A stretch of DNA of 64,000 nucleotides from Oceanicaulis alexandrii DSM 11625 (GCF_000420265.1 NZ_ATUP01000001.1:1860001-1924000), one strand, 5' to 3'. Shown: positions 25,212 through 35,918, counted from the first letter of the stretch. The notes: generated from the letters alone by a model not told the origin. Numbers and translations are program-made.

Positions 25212-28200
25212 TCAAGCATTCGCTGGGCGCCGGGCGCGGCTGAGCACCGCGTCCAGACGGTCTCCGGGTAGTTCCATCAAACGCGGCGCATCTGTCCAAA
25301 GTAGGGCGCAGCGCACCGGCTTGTCGGGGTGAAGTCCCTGCAATAGCGCGCGATAGGCGGCCATTTGCGCCAGATAGGCGCGGGGTACGTCCGCTACCTG
25401 TGTGGGCGGCGGACGGTTGGTTTTGTAATCCACGATCAGGACTTCGTGATCAGTGACCACCAACCGGTCGATCTGGCCATTGATCACCATGCCGCCTGGC
25501 AGACCCCTCGCCTGGCCCGCGACGGCGGCCTCGGCGCGAGAGCCGGGCTGGAACAGGGCGGCGAAGGCCGGGTCTGAAATCACGCGCAGGGTTTCCGATG
25601 CAATCTCGCGGCGCTGGCTCTCGCTGAGATCGGTTTGGGTCTCCAGATACCGCAAGGCTGACGCTTCCCGACGCTCAAGCTCGACATCGGGCAAGGTCTG
25701 CAGAAGCTTGTGGATCAGCTCGCCGCGGCGGAAGCGCGATTGCCCGCCCGTCGCCAGGGGAGACAGGGAGGCGGGCTCAAACCCGTCCTCTTCCTCGCCC
25801 AGAAGATGGGACGGCGCGACCGAGCGCACGGGCGCCGGATCAACCGGCGGCGGCCGTGTCGCCCACTCTGGCAGTGCGGCCGGGGCGGGCGCTGGCGCTG
25901 CGCTCGCCGCCAGCGGTTTGGGATCGGCGCCGAAGCGCAGGCCCTCACTGACGGTCCAGCCGTTTTCTTCGGCCACGGCGTCCAGCGTCGTGCGAACCGG
26001 GCGCCAGTCCTCTCCGGTCCAGTTGCGTTGACACCGGTCATACCAGCTGCCCGCATCCACCTTGCCCGCAACGCCATGGGTATGCCCGCAGACGATCAGG
26101 CGATCGCGCGCCCGGGTCATCGCCACGTACAGAAGGCGCTGATATTCGCCATCGGCGTCCAGCTCCTTGCGCTCGGCCATGGACGCCATCAGCGGCGGCG
26201 GCGTTTTCATGTCCGGCGCCCACAAAAGCCCCGCCTCTTCATGGGCGAACAGGCCGCCTGAACGGTCCTTGGGCAATTGGGTGGTGTCGGGCAGAAACAC
26301 GATCGGCGCTTCAAGGCCCTTCGCGCCATGCACGGTCATCACCCGCACCTCGCCGCGACCTGCTTCCATCTCGCGCTTGATCTGGGCGTCATCGGTCTGC
26401 AGCTCGGCGACAAAACGCGACAGCGACGGCGCGCCTTCCACTTCATGGGCGAGCGCGCGGTTGAGAAACTCTTCCGCCGGATCGCGCGCCTCTTCGCCCA
26501 GGCGCGCATAAAGCCGCGCCAGACGGCTTTCCCCGGTGGGGCTGGCTTCGGTCAGAAAGCGCGCGAAGAAAGCATAGGGCGCGTCGGTCTCCACCCGCGC
26601 GCGGGCTTTGTCGAGCACGCTGCGGGCCTCGGCGAAGCGCGGGTCCTCGCTCTGGCGCAGCTTGTCCCAAAGCCGGGCGCCGGGTTTGCGGCTGAGATCA
26701 AACAGGGCGTTGTCGTCAATGGGCGGGGCCGGCGTGTCCACCGGATGGAAGAACGGGCTCTTGAGCACTTCCGCCAGCGACAGGTCGTCTTCGGGCAAGA
26801 GCGCAAAGCGGGCGAGAGAGAGGAGATCCTCCACCACCAATTGGTCGGGCAGGGTCATGCGGTCGGCGCCGGCCACCGGCACGTCTTTGAGCTTCAGCCG
26901 CCGGATGATCTCTTCAAACAATCCGCCGCGACGGCGCACCAGCACGATGATGTCGCCGGCATGGGCCGGGCGCAATCGCCAGGGCTTGCCTTCTTCCCAC
27001 ACCCCGTCGCCACGCTTGAGGATGTCGGCGATTTCGCTCGCTACCGCTTCCGCCAGCTGATTGCGCGCAGAATCCTTGCGCTCGGCGTCCACAGGCCGCA
27101 GATCAAGCTCGTCCTCCTGACCGCCTTCGGGCTTGGGGACCGCCGGCCAGATTTCCACACAGCCCGGCGCATTGGCGCGGGCGGCGAGGTGGCCGTCATA
27201 GCGATGAAACGCCAACGGATCGCGGCGCTCAAGCGTTTCTGGATCGCTCATCAACAGCTTGGTCTCCAGCCCTTCGACCATATCCTTGCGCTCAGCGCCA
27301 AGGGCGGCCGCTTCAGCGGCGAAGCAGGCGTCAACCGCCGCCAGGATTTCGGGGCTGGAGCGGAAAGAGACGTTGAGCGGCGGGCTTTCAAAGCGCAGGC
27401 GCGCGAGCCGGGCCTCGGTCTGAAGGCGCTGGCGCTGGGCCAGGAACTCGCGCGGATCGGCGTTCTGGAACGAATAGATCGATTGTTTCTCGTCGCCGAC
27501 GCAGAACACCGTGCGCTGAAGCGCATCGGGATGCTGGTCCAGATGCGCCCCCTCGCCGGCGAAGAATTCCTCGGTCAGCGCATTGATCACCGACCATTGT
27601 TCTGGCGCGGTGTCCTGGGCTTCATCCACCAGCACATGATCAAGCCCCTGGTCGAGCTTGTAGAGCGCCCAGCCCCGCGCCTCGGAATCGGTTAGCAGCA
27701 GGCGCGCGCGCTCCACAAGGTCTGAGAAGTCCACCCGGCGCAGCCGGTTGAGCCGGGCCTGGTAATCGCTCAGCAAGCGCTCGGCCAGTCGCAAGGCGGC
27801 GCGGGTCATCCGATTGGCGGCGGCGGCGGCCAGCTTGGGCAGGATTTCATCGCCCACCCGGTGAATCTCCGCCCCTTCATCGCCAAACAAGGTCACCAGG
27901 ATACGGTAGTTCTCGCCGGTCTTCTTGGAGAAGATGGATTTGGGCTTTTTCAGCGCGCCGGTCTTGGTGGTTAGAAACTCAATATAATAATCAAAGGCTT
28001 CGGCGGCGTCTTCATCGGCCACATCGAGCACTTCCAGCAGCGCTTGCGCGCTGGCCTGATCGGTTTTCGTCCCGCCGGTCTGCAGCGCGCTCAAGGCAGC
28101 TTCCAACGCGCCCACATCGGTGTCCGCCCAGGCTTCAGCGAGCACCTGATCCACATCAAGCTCGGGGTCCACGCCCAAAAGCGCGCTCGCTTGTTCCAGC

Positions 28201-28871
28201 AAAGCGTCCAGCGATCCGGCTTGCGCAAGCGCCTGATTGATTTCATGGCGTTTGGACATGGCGAAGCTGGCGAGCTTTGGCAGGGCGTCGGCTCCGGCAT
28301 TATCGATCAGCGCGGCGATCGCCTGGGCGATTTCGCCTTCAGGGTCTTTGTGCGCGAGGCCCGACAGCGCATCCAGCGCTTCGGCCTGCAGCGCTTTGCC
28401 AGCCGCCTCATCCTGAACGTCAAAGCCGGGCGGCAGGCCCGCTTCCAGCGGGAAGCGCCGCAACAGGCGCTCACAAAACGCGTGCAGGGTCTGGATTTTC
28501 AATCCGCCGGGCGTTTCCAGCGCACGCGCGAACAGGCGCCGCGCTTCGGCCAGCTCCGGGCGCTGGCCCTCGGTGACCAGCGCATCCAGTTCAGCTGTCA
28601 GCGCGTCATCGGGCAGGGTCGACCAGTCGCCCAGCTTGCGAAACAGGCGAGTCTGCATCTCGCCGGCCGCGGCCTTGGTGAAGGTCACGCACAGGATGCG
28701 GTCAGGCTTGGCGCCTGCGAGCAGCAGGCGCGCCACCCGGTCCACCAGAACGCGGGTCTTGCCCGAGCCGGCGTTTGCTTCGACAAAGACGCTGGCGGAC
28801 GGGTCCGCGGCAAGCGATTGCGCCGCGCTGGCGTCTGAGACGATGGCGGGATCAAATCCGGGCTGGCTCAT
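25212..28871 (-). CDS. addA: Double-strand break repair helicase-nuclease AddA
   Basis: The 1219-residue UvrD-like helicase-nuclease works with AddB to resect double-strand breaks for RecA. The Walker A is EANAGSGKT (K38) and the Walker B region is DHVLVDEAQDTAPEQW. Later helicase motifs include VMTVHGAKGLEAPIV and QRLLYVAMTRARDRLIV. The C-terminal RecB-type nuclease motif is LIVDYKTNRPPP near residue 1148. The start overlaps the end of addB by 4 nt (ATGA), so the two are translationally coupled. Confidence 0.97.
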   Translation of the reverse strand: MSQPGFDPAIVSDASAAQSLAADPSASVFVEANAGSGKTRVLVDRVARLLLAGAKPDRILCVTFTKAAAGEMQTRLFRKLGDWSTLPDDALTAELDALVTEGQRPELAEARRLFARALETPGGLKIQTLHAFCERLLRRFPLEAGLPPGFDVQDEAAGKALQAEALDALSGLAHKDPEGEIAQAIAALIDNAGADALPKLASFAMSKRHEINQALAQAGSLDALLEQASALLGVDPELDVDQVLAEAWADTDVGALEAALSALQTGGTKTDQASAQALLEVLDVADEDAAEAFDYYIEFLTTKTGALKKPKSIFSKKTGENYRILVTLFGDEGAEIHRVGDEILPKLAAAAANRMTRAALRLAERLLSDYQARLNRLRRVDFSDLVERARLLLTDSEARGWALYKLDQGLDHVLVDEAQDTAPEQWSVINALTEEFFAGEGAHLDQHPDALQRTVFCVGDEKQSIYSFQNADPREFLAQRQRLQTEARLARLRFESPPLNVSFRSSPEILAAVDACFAAEAAALGAERKDMVEGLETKLLMSDPETLERRDPLAFHRYDGHLAARANAPGCVEIWPAVPKPEGGQEDELDLRPVDAERKDSARNQLAEAVASEIADILKRGDGVWEEGKPWRLRPAHAGDIIVLVRRRGGLFEEIIRRLKLKDVPVAGADRMTLPDQLVVEDLLSLARFALLPEDDLSLAEVLKSPFFHPVDTPAPPIDDNALFDLSRKPGARLWDKLRQSEDPRFAEARSVLDKARARVETDAPYAFFARFLTEASPTGESRLARLYARLGEEARDPAEEFLNRALAHEVEGAPSLSRFVAELQTDDAQIKREMEAGRGEVRVMTVHGAKGLEAPIVFLPDTTQLPKDRSGGLFAHEEAGLLWAPDMKTPPPLMASMAERKELDADGEYQRLLYVAMTRARDRLIVCGHTHGVAGKVDAGSWYDRCQRNWTGEDWRPVRTTLDAVAEENGWTVSEGLRFGADPKPLAASAAPAPAPAALPEWATRPPPVDPAPVRSVAPSHLLGEEEDGFEPASLSPLATGGQSRFRRGELIHKLLQTLPDVELERREASALRYLETQTDLSESQRREIASETLRVISDPAFAALFQPGSRAEAAVAGQARGLPGGMVINGQIDRLVVTDHEVLIVDYKTNRPPPTQVADVPRAYLAQMAAYRALLQGLHPDKPVRCALLWTDAPRLMELPGDRLDAVLSRARRPANA

Positions 28872-31800
28872 GACGTGCCTCCCTCTCCGTTATCGTCGCC
28901 GGGCGCGCTCGCCCATTCCTTGCGGCGGGCCAGATGATCGTAATCGCCCCATTTATTGATGAATTTCACCCTTGGCTGGCTGGGATAAGTGCGACGTGGA
29001 TCATCAAAATTCGCCACCCATTTCACCAGACGTTCCAAAGCCTGCTCGGCCAGAATGCCCGCATCGTCGCCATCAGGGTTTCTGACCATGGATTTGGGCT
29101 CGCCGGGCACGCGCCCGCCGGACAGACGCACATAAATGAGATCGCCCGGCTCGTGGCTGGGCGCGTCTTCAAACGCGCCGCGCGCGGCCATCGCGGCCTC
29201 CAGCGGCAATTGCGGAGCGAAACCGGCGGCGACTTCCTTGGCTGAAGGCGGCTGGCCGGTCTTGTAATCCACGATGTCGAGCGCGCCCGAGGGCCTGAGA
29301 TCAATCCGGTCGGCGCGTGCGGTCAGGGTGAACAGACCGCCGGGCGCCTCGAACGTGATGTCGCCCAGCGCTTCAAGAGCGGTCGGCAGGAAGCCGTAAT
29401 CGCGTCGCTCTTCTTCGAAGACGATCATGTACTGCGCCACGCGTTCGAAGCGCTTCATCTCGACGCCCAGCGCATTGTCGCTGAACCCGGCCTGGATGAG
29501 CGCGTTTTCACCCTCTTTCAGCAATCGCTCCAGCGCATCGCGTGGCAGGGTGTCGGCGTCGCCAAGGCTGCGCACCCAGGTTTCCAGCGCGGCGTGATAG
29601 GCCGTGCCGCGTTCGGGCGGGCCAGCGGGACGGTCCAGCGGATCAAGCTTGTCGAGGCGCAGGATTTTGCGGGCGAAGATCGAATAGGGATCGCGCACCC
29701 AGGTTTCGATCTGGGTGACGCTCAACTGACGCGGCCGCGCCTCAACCGGCGGAGCGGGCTCGGGCGGCTTGATGAAGGTGTGAGCCGTGGTGGCGTCCAG
29801 CGCTTCGGCCAGCGCCAGATAATCGTGCCTGGGGACCAGGGCCTGCTCAGAAGCCTCTCCCAGCGCGCCGCGCGCCAGGGTTTTGAGGCGCCATAGCCAG
29901 CGCGAGGCGACCGTGGGCGCGCCATCAAGCTTGGCGGACCGGGTCAGCGTCACATCGCGGGCGCAGGCCAATTGTGCAAAGTCATGGGCGGCCAGGCCGA
30001 AGCGTTCTTCGGGCGCGGACAAACCCGCCGCCATCCGCATGCCGCGGCTGAGGAAGGGATCTGATTTGGGCGCGGCGGGCCAGACGCCTTCATTGAGCCC
30101 GGCCAGGATCACCCGGTCAGCTTCCGCCAGACGCGCTTCAAGCGGTCCCAGGATCTGCAGGCGCGGATGCGCGCCATAGCGGGGCCGGACCAGACGGGCG
30201 CGCGCCGTTTCCAGCACGGCGCGGGCGAAATCATGCAGGCTCAGCGGTGGCAGCGCCTCGGCCTCTTCCATGAATTCGCGCATCAGAAGCGCAGCGTTCT
30301 CACCCGCATCCGTCGCCCAGAGGCGGTCTGCGCCCGCCATATCGTCCGTGCGCGCCAGCGCTTCAGCGCTTTCAACCAGCGCCTGGGTCCAGGCGCGCAT
30401 GGTGTGCGCGCCCTCAAGCGCGCTCAGCGGCGACAGCGCCTGAGCCAGCGCATCAACGATACCGCCCCAACGGTCGCGGCGGTCTTCATCATCGCCGGCG
30501 GCGTCACGTACATGCCCGGCCAGCGCCATCCAGCTATAGCCCGGACGGCGACCGCGCAGGGCGCGCCGTTCCATCGCCCCCAGCACAGCGCGCAGGGGCG
30601 CGCGCTCTTCACCCAGCGCAAACAGCGGCGAGGTGGCGAGGGCCGAGAAGGCCAGCGCTGACCCGGGATCGAGCGCAGCTTGCAGGACGCGGATCAGGAA
30701 GGCCCCGGACGGGGTGTCGGACAAAGGCTGACCGGCGGAATCGTCCACCGTCACCCCAAAGCGCGCCATTTCGGTGATCACCCGGCGCGAGAGGTTCCGG
30801 TCAGGTGTCACCAGAACGCCGCGTGCGCCCGGCGTCTCGAGCGTTTCACGCAGCATGAGCGCAATGGCGCGCGCCTCTTCGGCGGGCGCCGGCGCATCAA
30901 TGACGCTCAGCCCGTCCAGCGCGGTTTCAAAAACGTCCTCGCCCCAGGCTTCTTTGAGATCGTCCACACGGCGGAGCCAGTCCGCCGTGGCTTCGGCGGG
31001 ACGCAGGGCTTCGGCGATGACGCGGGCGCGCGGGGCGTCCTGGCGACCTTCCTCGGCGCCGGGCCAGAACCGGACATCGTTCCGGTCAAGGCCAATCCTG
31101 TCGATCAGGGTTTTCATGGCGCGCTGGGGATGGCCGTCATCAATGGCCGCCCAGGCGTCTTCATCCATATCGCGCGCAAACCCCGGCAGGACCACGCAGC
31201 CTTGGGGCAGGCTCGCCACCGCGCTCAACAGCTCGGCGGCGGCGGGGATGGAGCCAGTGGATCCGGCTGCGATCACCGGATCTGCGGGCGGGGTCTCGCG
31301 CCAGCGCGTCGCCAGCGCCTTGAGCAGCAAGGACCGACGCCGGGCCGGGTCCACACGCTGAATCTCTTGAAGCCGCGCGGGCCAGGCCTCCAGCACGATG
31401 TCCAGAAACAGCGCGGCTTCCTGCATGTGAGCGGGCAGATTGGCGCGGATCTCTTCGGTCAACGCGCCCAGATCGTCCACATCCTCGGTGGCGAGATCAT
31501 CCAGAAGGCGCGCCAGATCATCCGCTAGCGCCAGCGCGCCGCCCGCGCCCATGGAGCGCCCTACGGCCTGTTCCTTTTGCAAGATCAGGCTGGCCAGCTC
31601 GAACCGCCGGCGGGCGGGTGAGACGGCTTCGGGAGCGATGTCCGCAAGTTCTCCGGGTTCAAACGGCGGCTCGTCCGCGTCCACATCCCCGATGGGCCGG
31701 ATCATCGGCAACAACGCTGCGCCGGGCGACAAGCGGGTGAAGGCTTCGGCCAGTTCACGCCCGGCCCGGCGGGTCGGGATCAGGACCGTCACCCGGCTGA

Positions 31801-31921
31801 GCGCGTCAGGATCGGGAAAGGCGTGTTTCAGCCCGCGCGCCAGCTCTGTCAGGAACGGCGCGGCGGGCGGCAGGGTGAAAACCCGCGGCGAAGGGTGTGA
31901 AAACAGATGATCAGCGCTCAT
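28868..31921 (-). CDS. addB: Double-strand break repair protein AddB
   Basis: The 1017-residue protein is the alphaproteobacterial AddB, an inactivated-helicase-like scaffold with a C-terminal RecB-type nuclease: SVTQIETWVRDPYSIFARKILRL begins the domain and LDIVDYKTGQPPS carries the catalytic Asp and Lys near residue 884. I see no Cys cluster that would match the Fe-S site of Bacillus AddB. It overlaps addA by 4 nt and the upstream murU by 4 nt, so this is a tight operon. Confidence 0.94.
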   Translation of the reverse strand: MSADHLFSHPSPRVFTLPPAAPFLTELARGLKHAFPDPDALSRVTVLIPTRRAGRELAEAFTRLSPGAALLPMIRPIGDVDADEPPFEPGELADIAPEAVSPARRRFELASLILQKEQAVGRSMGAGGALALADDLARLLDDLATEDVDDLGALTEEIRANLPAHMQEAALFLDIVLEAWPARLQEIQRVDPARRRSLLLKALATRWRETPPADPVIAAGSTGSIPAAAELLSAVASLPQGCVVLPGFARDMDEDAWAAIDDGHPQRAMKTLIDRIGLDRNDVRFWPGAEEGRQDAPRARVIAEALRPAEATADWLRRVDDLKEAWGEDVFETALDGLSVIDAPAPAEEARAIALMLRETLETPGARGVLVTPDRNLSRRVITEMARFGVTVDDSAGQPLSDTPSGAFLIRVLQAALDPGSALAFSALATSPLFALGEERAPLRAVLGAMERRALRGRRPGYSWMALAGHVRDAAGDDEDRRDRWGGIVDALAQALSPLSALEGAHTMRAWTQALVESAEALARTDDMAGADRLWATDAGENAALLMREFMEEAEALPPLSLHDFARAVLETARARLVRPRYGAHPRLQILGPLEARLAEADRVILAGLNEGVWPAAPKSDPFLSRGMRMAAGLSAPEERFGLAAHDFAQLACARDVTLTRSAKLDGAPTVASRWLWRLKTLARGALGEASEQALVPRHDYLALAEALDATTAHTFIKPPEPAPPVEARPRQLSVTQIETWVRDPYSIFARKILRLDKLDPLDRPAGPPERGTAYHAALETWVRSLGDADTLPRDALERLLKEGENALIQAGFSDNALGVEMKRFERVAQYMIVFEEERRDYGFLPTALEALGDITFEAPGGLFTLTARADRIDLRPSGALDIVDYKTGQPPSAKEVAAGFAPQLPLEAAMAARGAFEDAPSHEPGDLIYVRLSGGRVPGEPKSMVRNPDGDDAGILAEQALERLVKWVANFDDPRRTYPSQPRVKFINKWGDYDHLARRKEWASAPGDDNGEGGTS

Positions 31922-32640
31922 GCGCGTGAGCGTAGCCGATTCTCCGCCGCATGACGCGCGTCAGGGTCGCCTACATGCATCCAGAACGCATCCATCACAC
32001 AACCATGCACGCGGCCGGCCTGGAGCGCGGTGTTCCAGATGAGGTTTGTGGAGAACGGCTCGACCGGCAGCCCCTTGAGCACGCGTGGGTGCAGGATCTG
32101 AACGCCGGTATAGGCGTAAGGGGCGCTCTGTCTTTCGCCGCGGCGAGTCAGTCGCCCGTCCTCGCCCATGAAGAAATCACCCGGCCCGTCAAACCCCAGC
32201 GTGTTCCCGGTCGGCGTGATCAGGAGCAGGGCGTCCATGCGCTCGGGGTCAAAGGCTTGGGCGAGCCTGGACAATTCGCTCTTACCCTCTGTCTCGCGCC
32301 AGACGGAATCGATATTCGCCACAAAAATGGGCGCGTCGCCCAATAGCGGCGCCGCCTTGGCGAGGCCGCCGCCGGTTTCCAGCAATTGATCGCGCTCGTC
32401 GGAAATGACGATCTTGGGGGAGCTGCGGGAGGCGAGATGCGCCTCCAGCCGGTCGGCGAAGTGATGGACATTCACCACAGCGGTTTCAACGCCGGCCTGA
32501 GCGAGCTTGTCGAGCGTCCAGTCGATCAGCGGTTTGCCGTCAAGCTCCACCAGCGCCTTGCAGCGATCATTGGTCAAAGGACGCATGCGGGTGCCCAGTC
32601 CTGCGGCCATCACCATGGCTCTAGTCGGGAGCTGGGTCAT
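31918..32640 (-). CDS. murU: MurNAc-1-phosphate uridylyltransferase-type nucleotidyltransferase
   Basis: The 240-residue nucleotidyltransferase has the signature MVMAAGLGTRMRPLT at the N-terminus, then KALVELDGKPLIDW and the metal-binding FVANIDSVW. With the AmgK-type kinase 2 nt upstream it forms the AmgK-MurU pair, which in Pseudomonas recycles peptidoglycan sugars by making UDP-MurNAc. This reaction is inferred from the pair; sugar-1-phosphate specificity is not visible in the sequence. Confidence 0.88.
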   Translation of the reverse strand: MTQLPTRAMVMAAGLGTRMRPLTNDRCKALVELDGKPLIDWTLDKLAQAGVETAVVNVHHFADRLEAHLASRSSPKIVISDERDQLLETGGGLAKAAPLLGDAPIFVANIDSVWRETEGKSELSRLAQAFDPERMDALLLITPTGNTLGFDGPGDFFMGEDGRLTRRGERQSAPYAYTGVQILHPRVLKGLPVEPFSTNLIWNTALQAGRVHGCVMDAFWMHVGDPDARHAAENRLRSRA

Positions 32641-32642
32641 GC

Positions 32643-33743
32643 TCAGGCCTTCTCGAAGAGGGCGGGTGTCAGGGCGCTGGCGGCGGCCCGGACGGGAGCG
32701 AGAACCGGATGGGCGAGGTCGCGCACAAAATGGCGCTCCACCCGCGGCAGAAGATCCAGATACCGCGTCTTGCCGTCGCGCTGGGCGAGGCGCACGAAAA
32801 TCCCCAGGATCTTGGCGTTGCGCTGGGCGGCCAGAACTGCAGCGGAGGCGTCGAACGCCTCGCGATCACTCAATCCCGCCGCCTTGAAGAAGCGGTCGGT
32901 CAAAGGCGTCGCCAGATCGGGCGCCACATCGCGGCGGGCGTCCTCGATCAGGGAGACCAGATCATAGGCGGGATGGCCGAACAGCGCGTCCTGAAAGTCC
33001 AAGAGGCCGACCTTGGCCTCATGCTCGCGCTGCGGCAGCCAGATCAGGTTCTCGGCATGGTAATCGCGCAGCACCAGCCCCGGCGCATGGGCTTTCAGGG
33101 CGGGCAGGACCTGCGCCCAGGCTTTGCGCCAATCCGCTTTGTCCGCCTCGGTCGGGGCCTGGCCCTTATGGGGCGCATACCAGTCGGTGAACAGCTCGGT
33201 CTCCGCGCTGAGCGCCAGCGCGTCATAGTCCTGAAGGGTCCACGAATGGCCAAAGGCTGTGGGTTCGCGCTCGAACGACGAGCGATAGATCGCCGCCAGC
33301 GCCTCGACCGCGGTCGCATAAAGCGCGCCTTCATGGGCGACGCTCGGGATCAGGCGCGCGAACAGGGCGTCGGTCAGGTCCTCGAGGATCAGAAAACCCT
33401 GATCAATATCCGCTTCAAAAATGCGCGGCGCGGAGAACCCGCGCGCGGTCAGGGCGCTGGAAATGGCTGCGAAGGCGGCGGTGTTGTTGCCGGCCAGGCG
33501 CGCGACGGCGTTATAGCCCAGCGCCTGTCGCTCTTCTTCGCTCGCGTCAATCGGGCAGGCGGGGGCTTCTGATCCGCCGGGCGCGTCCATGAGCATGGCG
33601 GTGTCGTCGCCGCGGTTCAGCCGAAAATAGGATCGACTGGAGGCGTCGCCGGGAAAGGCGCGCACATCTGCATCACCCCAGCCCGCCGCTTTGATGAACG
33701 CGGCGCGCGCTTCAGCGCGCGGATCAGTCTGCAAGTCCGCCAA
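32643..33743 (-). CDS. amgK: AmgK-type anomeric sugar kinase (aminoglycoside phosphotransferase fold)
   Basis: The 366-residue kinase has the APH-fold motifs: FLILEDLTDALFARL, the catalytic loop LVLRDYHAENLIWLP (Brenner motif) and the metal Asp in VGLLDFQDALFGHPAYDL. In other bacteria AmgK phosphorylates MurNAc/GlcNAc at the anomeric position, feeding MurU. No ATG is available upstream; I chose TTG 33743 because GGGAG lies 7 nt before it. TTG 33773 and TTG 33734 are alternatives. The start overlaps the 3' end of tsaE. Confidence 0.85.
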   Translation of the reverse strand: MADLQTDPRAEARAAFIKAAGWGDADVRAFPGDASSRSYFRLNRGDDTAMLMDAPGGSEAPACPIDASEEERQALGYNAVARLAGNNTAAFAAISSALTARGFSAPRIFEADIDQGFLILEDLTDALFARLIPSVAHEGALYATAVEALAAIYRSSFEREPTAFGHSWTLQDYDALALSAETELFTDWYAPHKGQAPTEADKADWRKAWAQVLPALKAHAPGLVLRDYHAENLIWLPQREHEAKVGLLDFQDALFGHPAYDLVSLIEDARRDVAPDLATPLTDRFFKAAGLSDREAFDASAAVLAAQRNAKILGIFVRLAQRDGKTRYLDLLPRVERHFVRDLAHPVLAPVRAAASALTPALFEKA

Positions 33744-34185
33744 GGCGAGTCTCCCAGCTTCCAAAAGCTTCAAGGCGCGCGGTGCGCCCGCCGGCCTCGG
33801 TTTCAGTCAGGACTATCTCAAGCCGGTCCGCCGGACGCCAGCGTCCCATGCGGTCAGGCCATTCGATCAGGGCGGCGCCATGATCCAGCGCCTCGTCTAT
33901 TCCCAGCTCATCAAGCTCCTCGGGATCTTCAAGCCGGTAAAGATCGGCGTGCAGCAGCATGAGGCCCTGATCGGTCTCATAAGGCTGGACGAGCGTATAG
34001 GTGGGGCTGGGCGCATCTTTTTCGCCGGTCAGCGCTTCGATCACGCCGCGCGCCAGCGTGGTTTTACCCGCGCCCAGGCCGCCTTCGAGCAAGACAGCGT
34101 CGCCGGGCTGGAGCAGGCGCGCCAGGCGCGCGCCCAGCCGCGCATTGGCTTCAGGGTCAGGCAGGGTCAGGGTCAGGACGCTCAT
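33724..34185 (-). CDS. tsaE: tRNA t6A biosynthesis ATPase TsaE
   Basis: The 153-residue ATPase helps form N6-threonylcarbamoyladenosine at tRNA position 37. The Walker A is EGGLGAGKTTLARG, followed by SPTYTLV and the LHADLYRLEDPEEL segment. I chose the ATG that gives MSVLTLTLPDPEAN; the frame extends 33 codons upstream without a family match. It is the first gene of the tsaE-amgK-murU-addB-addA operon, a common alphaproteobacterial order, and overlaps amgK by 20 nt or more. Confidence 0.93.
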   Translation of the reverse strand: MSVLTLTLPDPEANARLGARLARLLQPGDAVLLEGGLGAGKTTLARGVIEALTGEKDAPSPTYTLVQPYETDQGLMLLHADLYRLEDPEELDELGIDEALDHGAALIEWPDRMGRWRPADRLEIVLTETEAGGRTARLEAFGSWETRLGGLAD

Positions 34186-34325
34186 GATGAGGCTGATAGG
34201 ACGGCTCGCGCATGGCGGCAAGACTTCGCATCGCCTCGTTTGCGCAGTGCGGCGCTTGACTTGGACCCGAGGGCGCGGCGCCATGGACCCATAAGAAACG
34301 AGACAGACAGGGAGCGCGGATCGCA

Positions 34326-35543
34326 GTGTCCGGAACGGTCATTATCGGAGGCGGCCAGGCTGCCCTGTCCGCAGCGGCGGAATTGCGCAAGCGCAAGTAT
34401 GATCAGCCGATCATCATTCTGGCGGGCGAAGCCGCCGCGCCTTATCAGCGTCCGCCGCTGTCCAAAGCGTATCTGGCGGGTGAGCTGCCGGTGGACCGGC
34501 TCTGGCTCAAACCCGCTGAATGGTACGACAAGGCCGAAATTGATCTGCGCACGGGCGTGCGCGTCACCGCCATCGACCGCAGCGCCTGCAATGTCATCAC
34601 CGATACCGGCGAACGCATCGCCTATGACCGTCTGATCCTGGCGACCGGCGGAGAGGCCCGGCGCCTGCCCATTCCGGGCGCGGACCTGGACGGGGTGCAT
34701 GTGCTGCGCACGCTGGCGGAAACCGAAGACCTCGCCGCCTCCTTTCATGACGCGCGCTCCATCGCCATTATCGGCGCGGGCTATATCGGGCTGGAAGTCG
34801 CCGCGTCCGCCCGCAAGCGGGGGCTGGAGGTGACCATTCTGGAAGCGGCCGAGCGCCCGATGGCGCGCACGGCGAGCGCGCTTCTGGGCGGCTGGTTCGG
34901 CGCGATCCATCGCGGATACGGCGTCGATCTGCGCGTTCAGGCGCCGGTGAAGGCAATCGCTGGCGAAGGCGGCAAGGTCACCGGCGTCGAGTTGGCCGAT
35001 GGCGAGATCGTGGACGCCGACACGGTGCTGGTGGCCGCAGGGCTGACGGTGAACGATCAGCTGGCGCGCGCCGCGGGGCTTGAGTGCGAGAACGGCATCT
35101 TAGTGGATGAGACCGCCCGCACAGGCGATGACCGGATTTACGCCATTGGCGATGTCGCGCGTTTTCATTCCAAACGCTATGGACGCTCGATCCGGCTGGA
35201 ATCAGTCCAGAACGCCATTGATCAGGGCAAGGCGGCGGCTCAGGCGATATGCGGTCTCGAGGTCGATTATGATCCCGTGCCCTGGTTCTGGTCGGACCAG
35301 TACGACATGAAGCTGCAGATCGCCGGCCTGATCGAGGGCGCGGACCAGATGATCCGCCGCGGCGATCCCGAAGAGGGCAAGTTCGCGCTGTTTCATTTGA
35401 TGGACGGACGCCTGATCGCCTGCGAGGCGGTTAATTCCGGCCCCGAATACATGGCCGCTCAGCGCATGATCGCCTCAAATGCTGAGCCTGACCCGGATCG
35501 TTTGCGCGATCCCGGAGTGGCGATGCGCGACTTCCTGTCCTAA
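34326..35543 (+). CDS. FAD-dependent ferredoxin reductase
   Basis: The 405-residue flavoprotein is of the putidaredoxin/rhodocoxin reductase type and should pass electrons from NAD(P)H to a 2Fe-2S ferredoxin. The FAD Rossmann motif is VIIGGGQAALSAA at the start (GTG codon), with the PYQRPPLSKAYL loop. The NAD motif is IAIIGAGYIGLEVAA near residue 150, and IYAIGDVARFHSK binds FAD near 285. The ferredoxin gene follows 54 nt later. No cytochrome P450 is adjacent. Confidence 0.93.
   Translation: MSGTVIIGGGQAALSAAAELRKRKYDQPIIILAGEAAAPYQRPPLSKAYLAGELPVDRLWLKPAEWYDKAEIDLRTGVRVTAIDRSACNVITDTGERIAYDRLILATGGEARRLPIPGADLDGVHVLRTLAETEDLAASFHDARSIAIIGAGYIGLEVAASARKRGLEVTILEAAERPMARTASALLGGWFGAIHRGYGVDLRVQAPVKAIAGEGGKVTGVELADGEIVDADTVLVAAGLTVNDQLARAAGLECENGILVDETARTGDDRIYAIGDVARFHSKRYGRSIRLESVQNAIDQGKAAAQAICGLEVDYDPVPWFWSDQYDMKLQIAGLIEGADQMIRRGDPEEGKFALFHLMDGRLIACEAVNSGPEYMAAQRMIASNAEPDPDRLRDPGVAMRDFLS

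Positions 35544-35918
<375 letters not shown>

Noticed and set aside
26277-27695. A 472-codon plus-strand frame inside addA
   Set aside because: addA is complete with helicase and nuclease motifs; the antisense product is Arg/Gly/His-rich without a domain.
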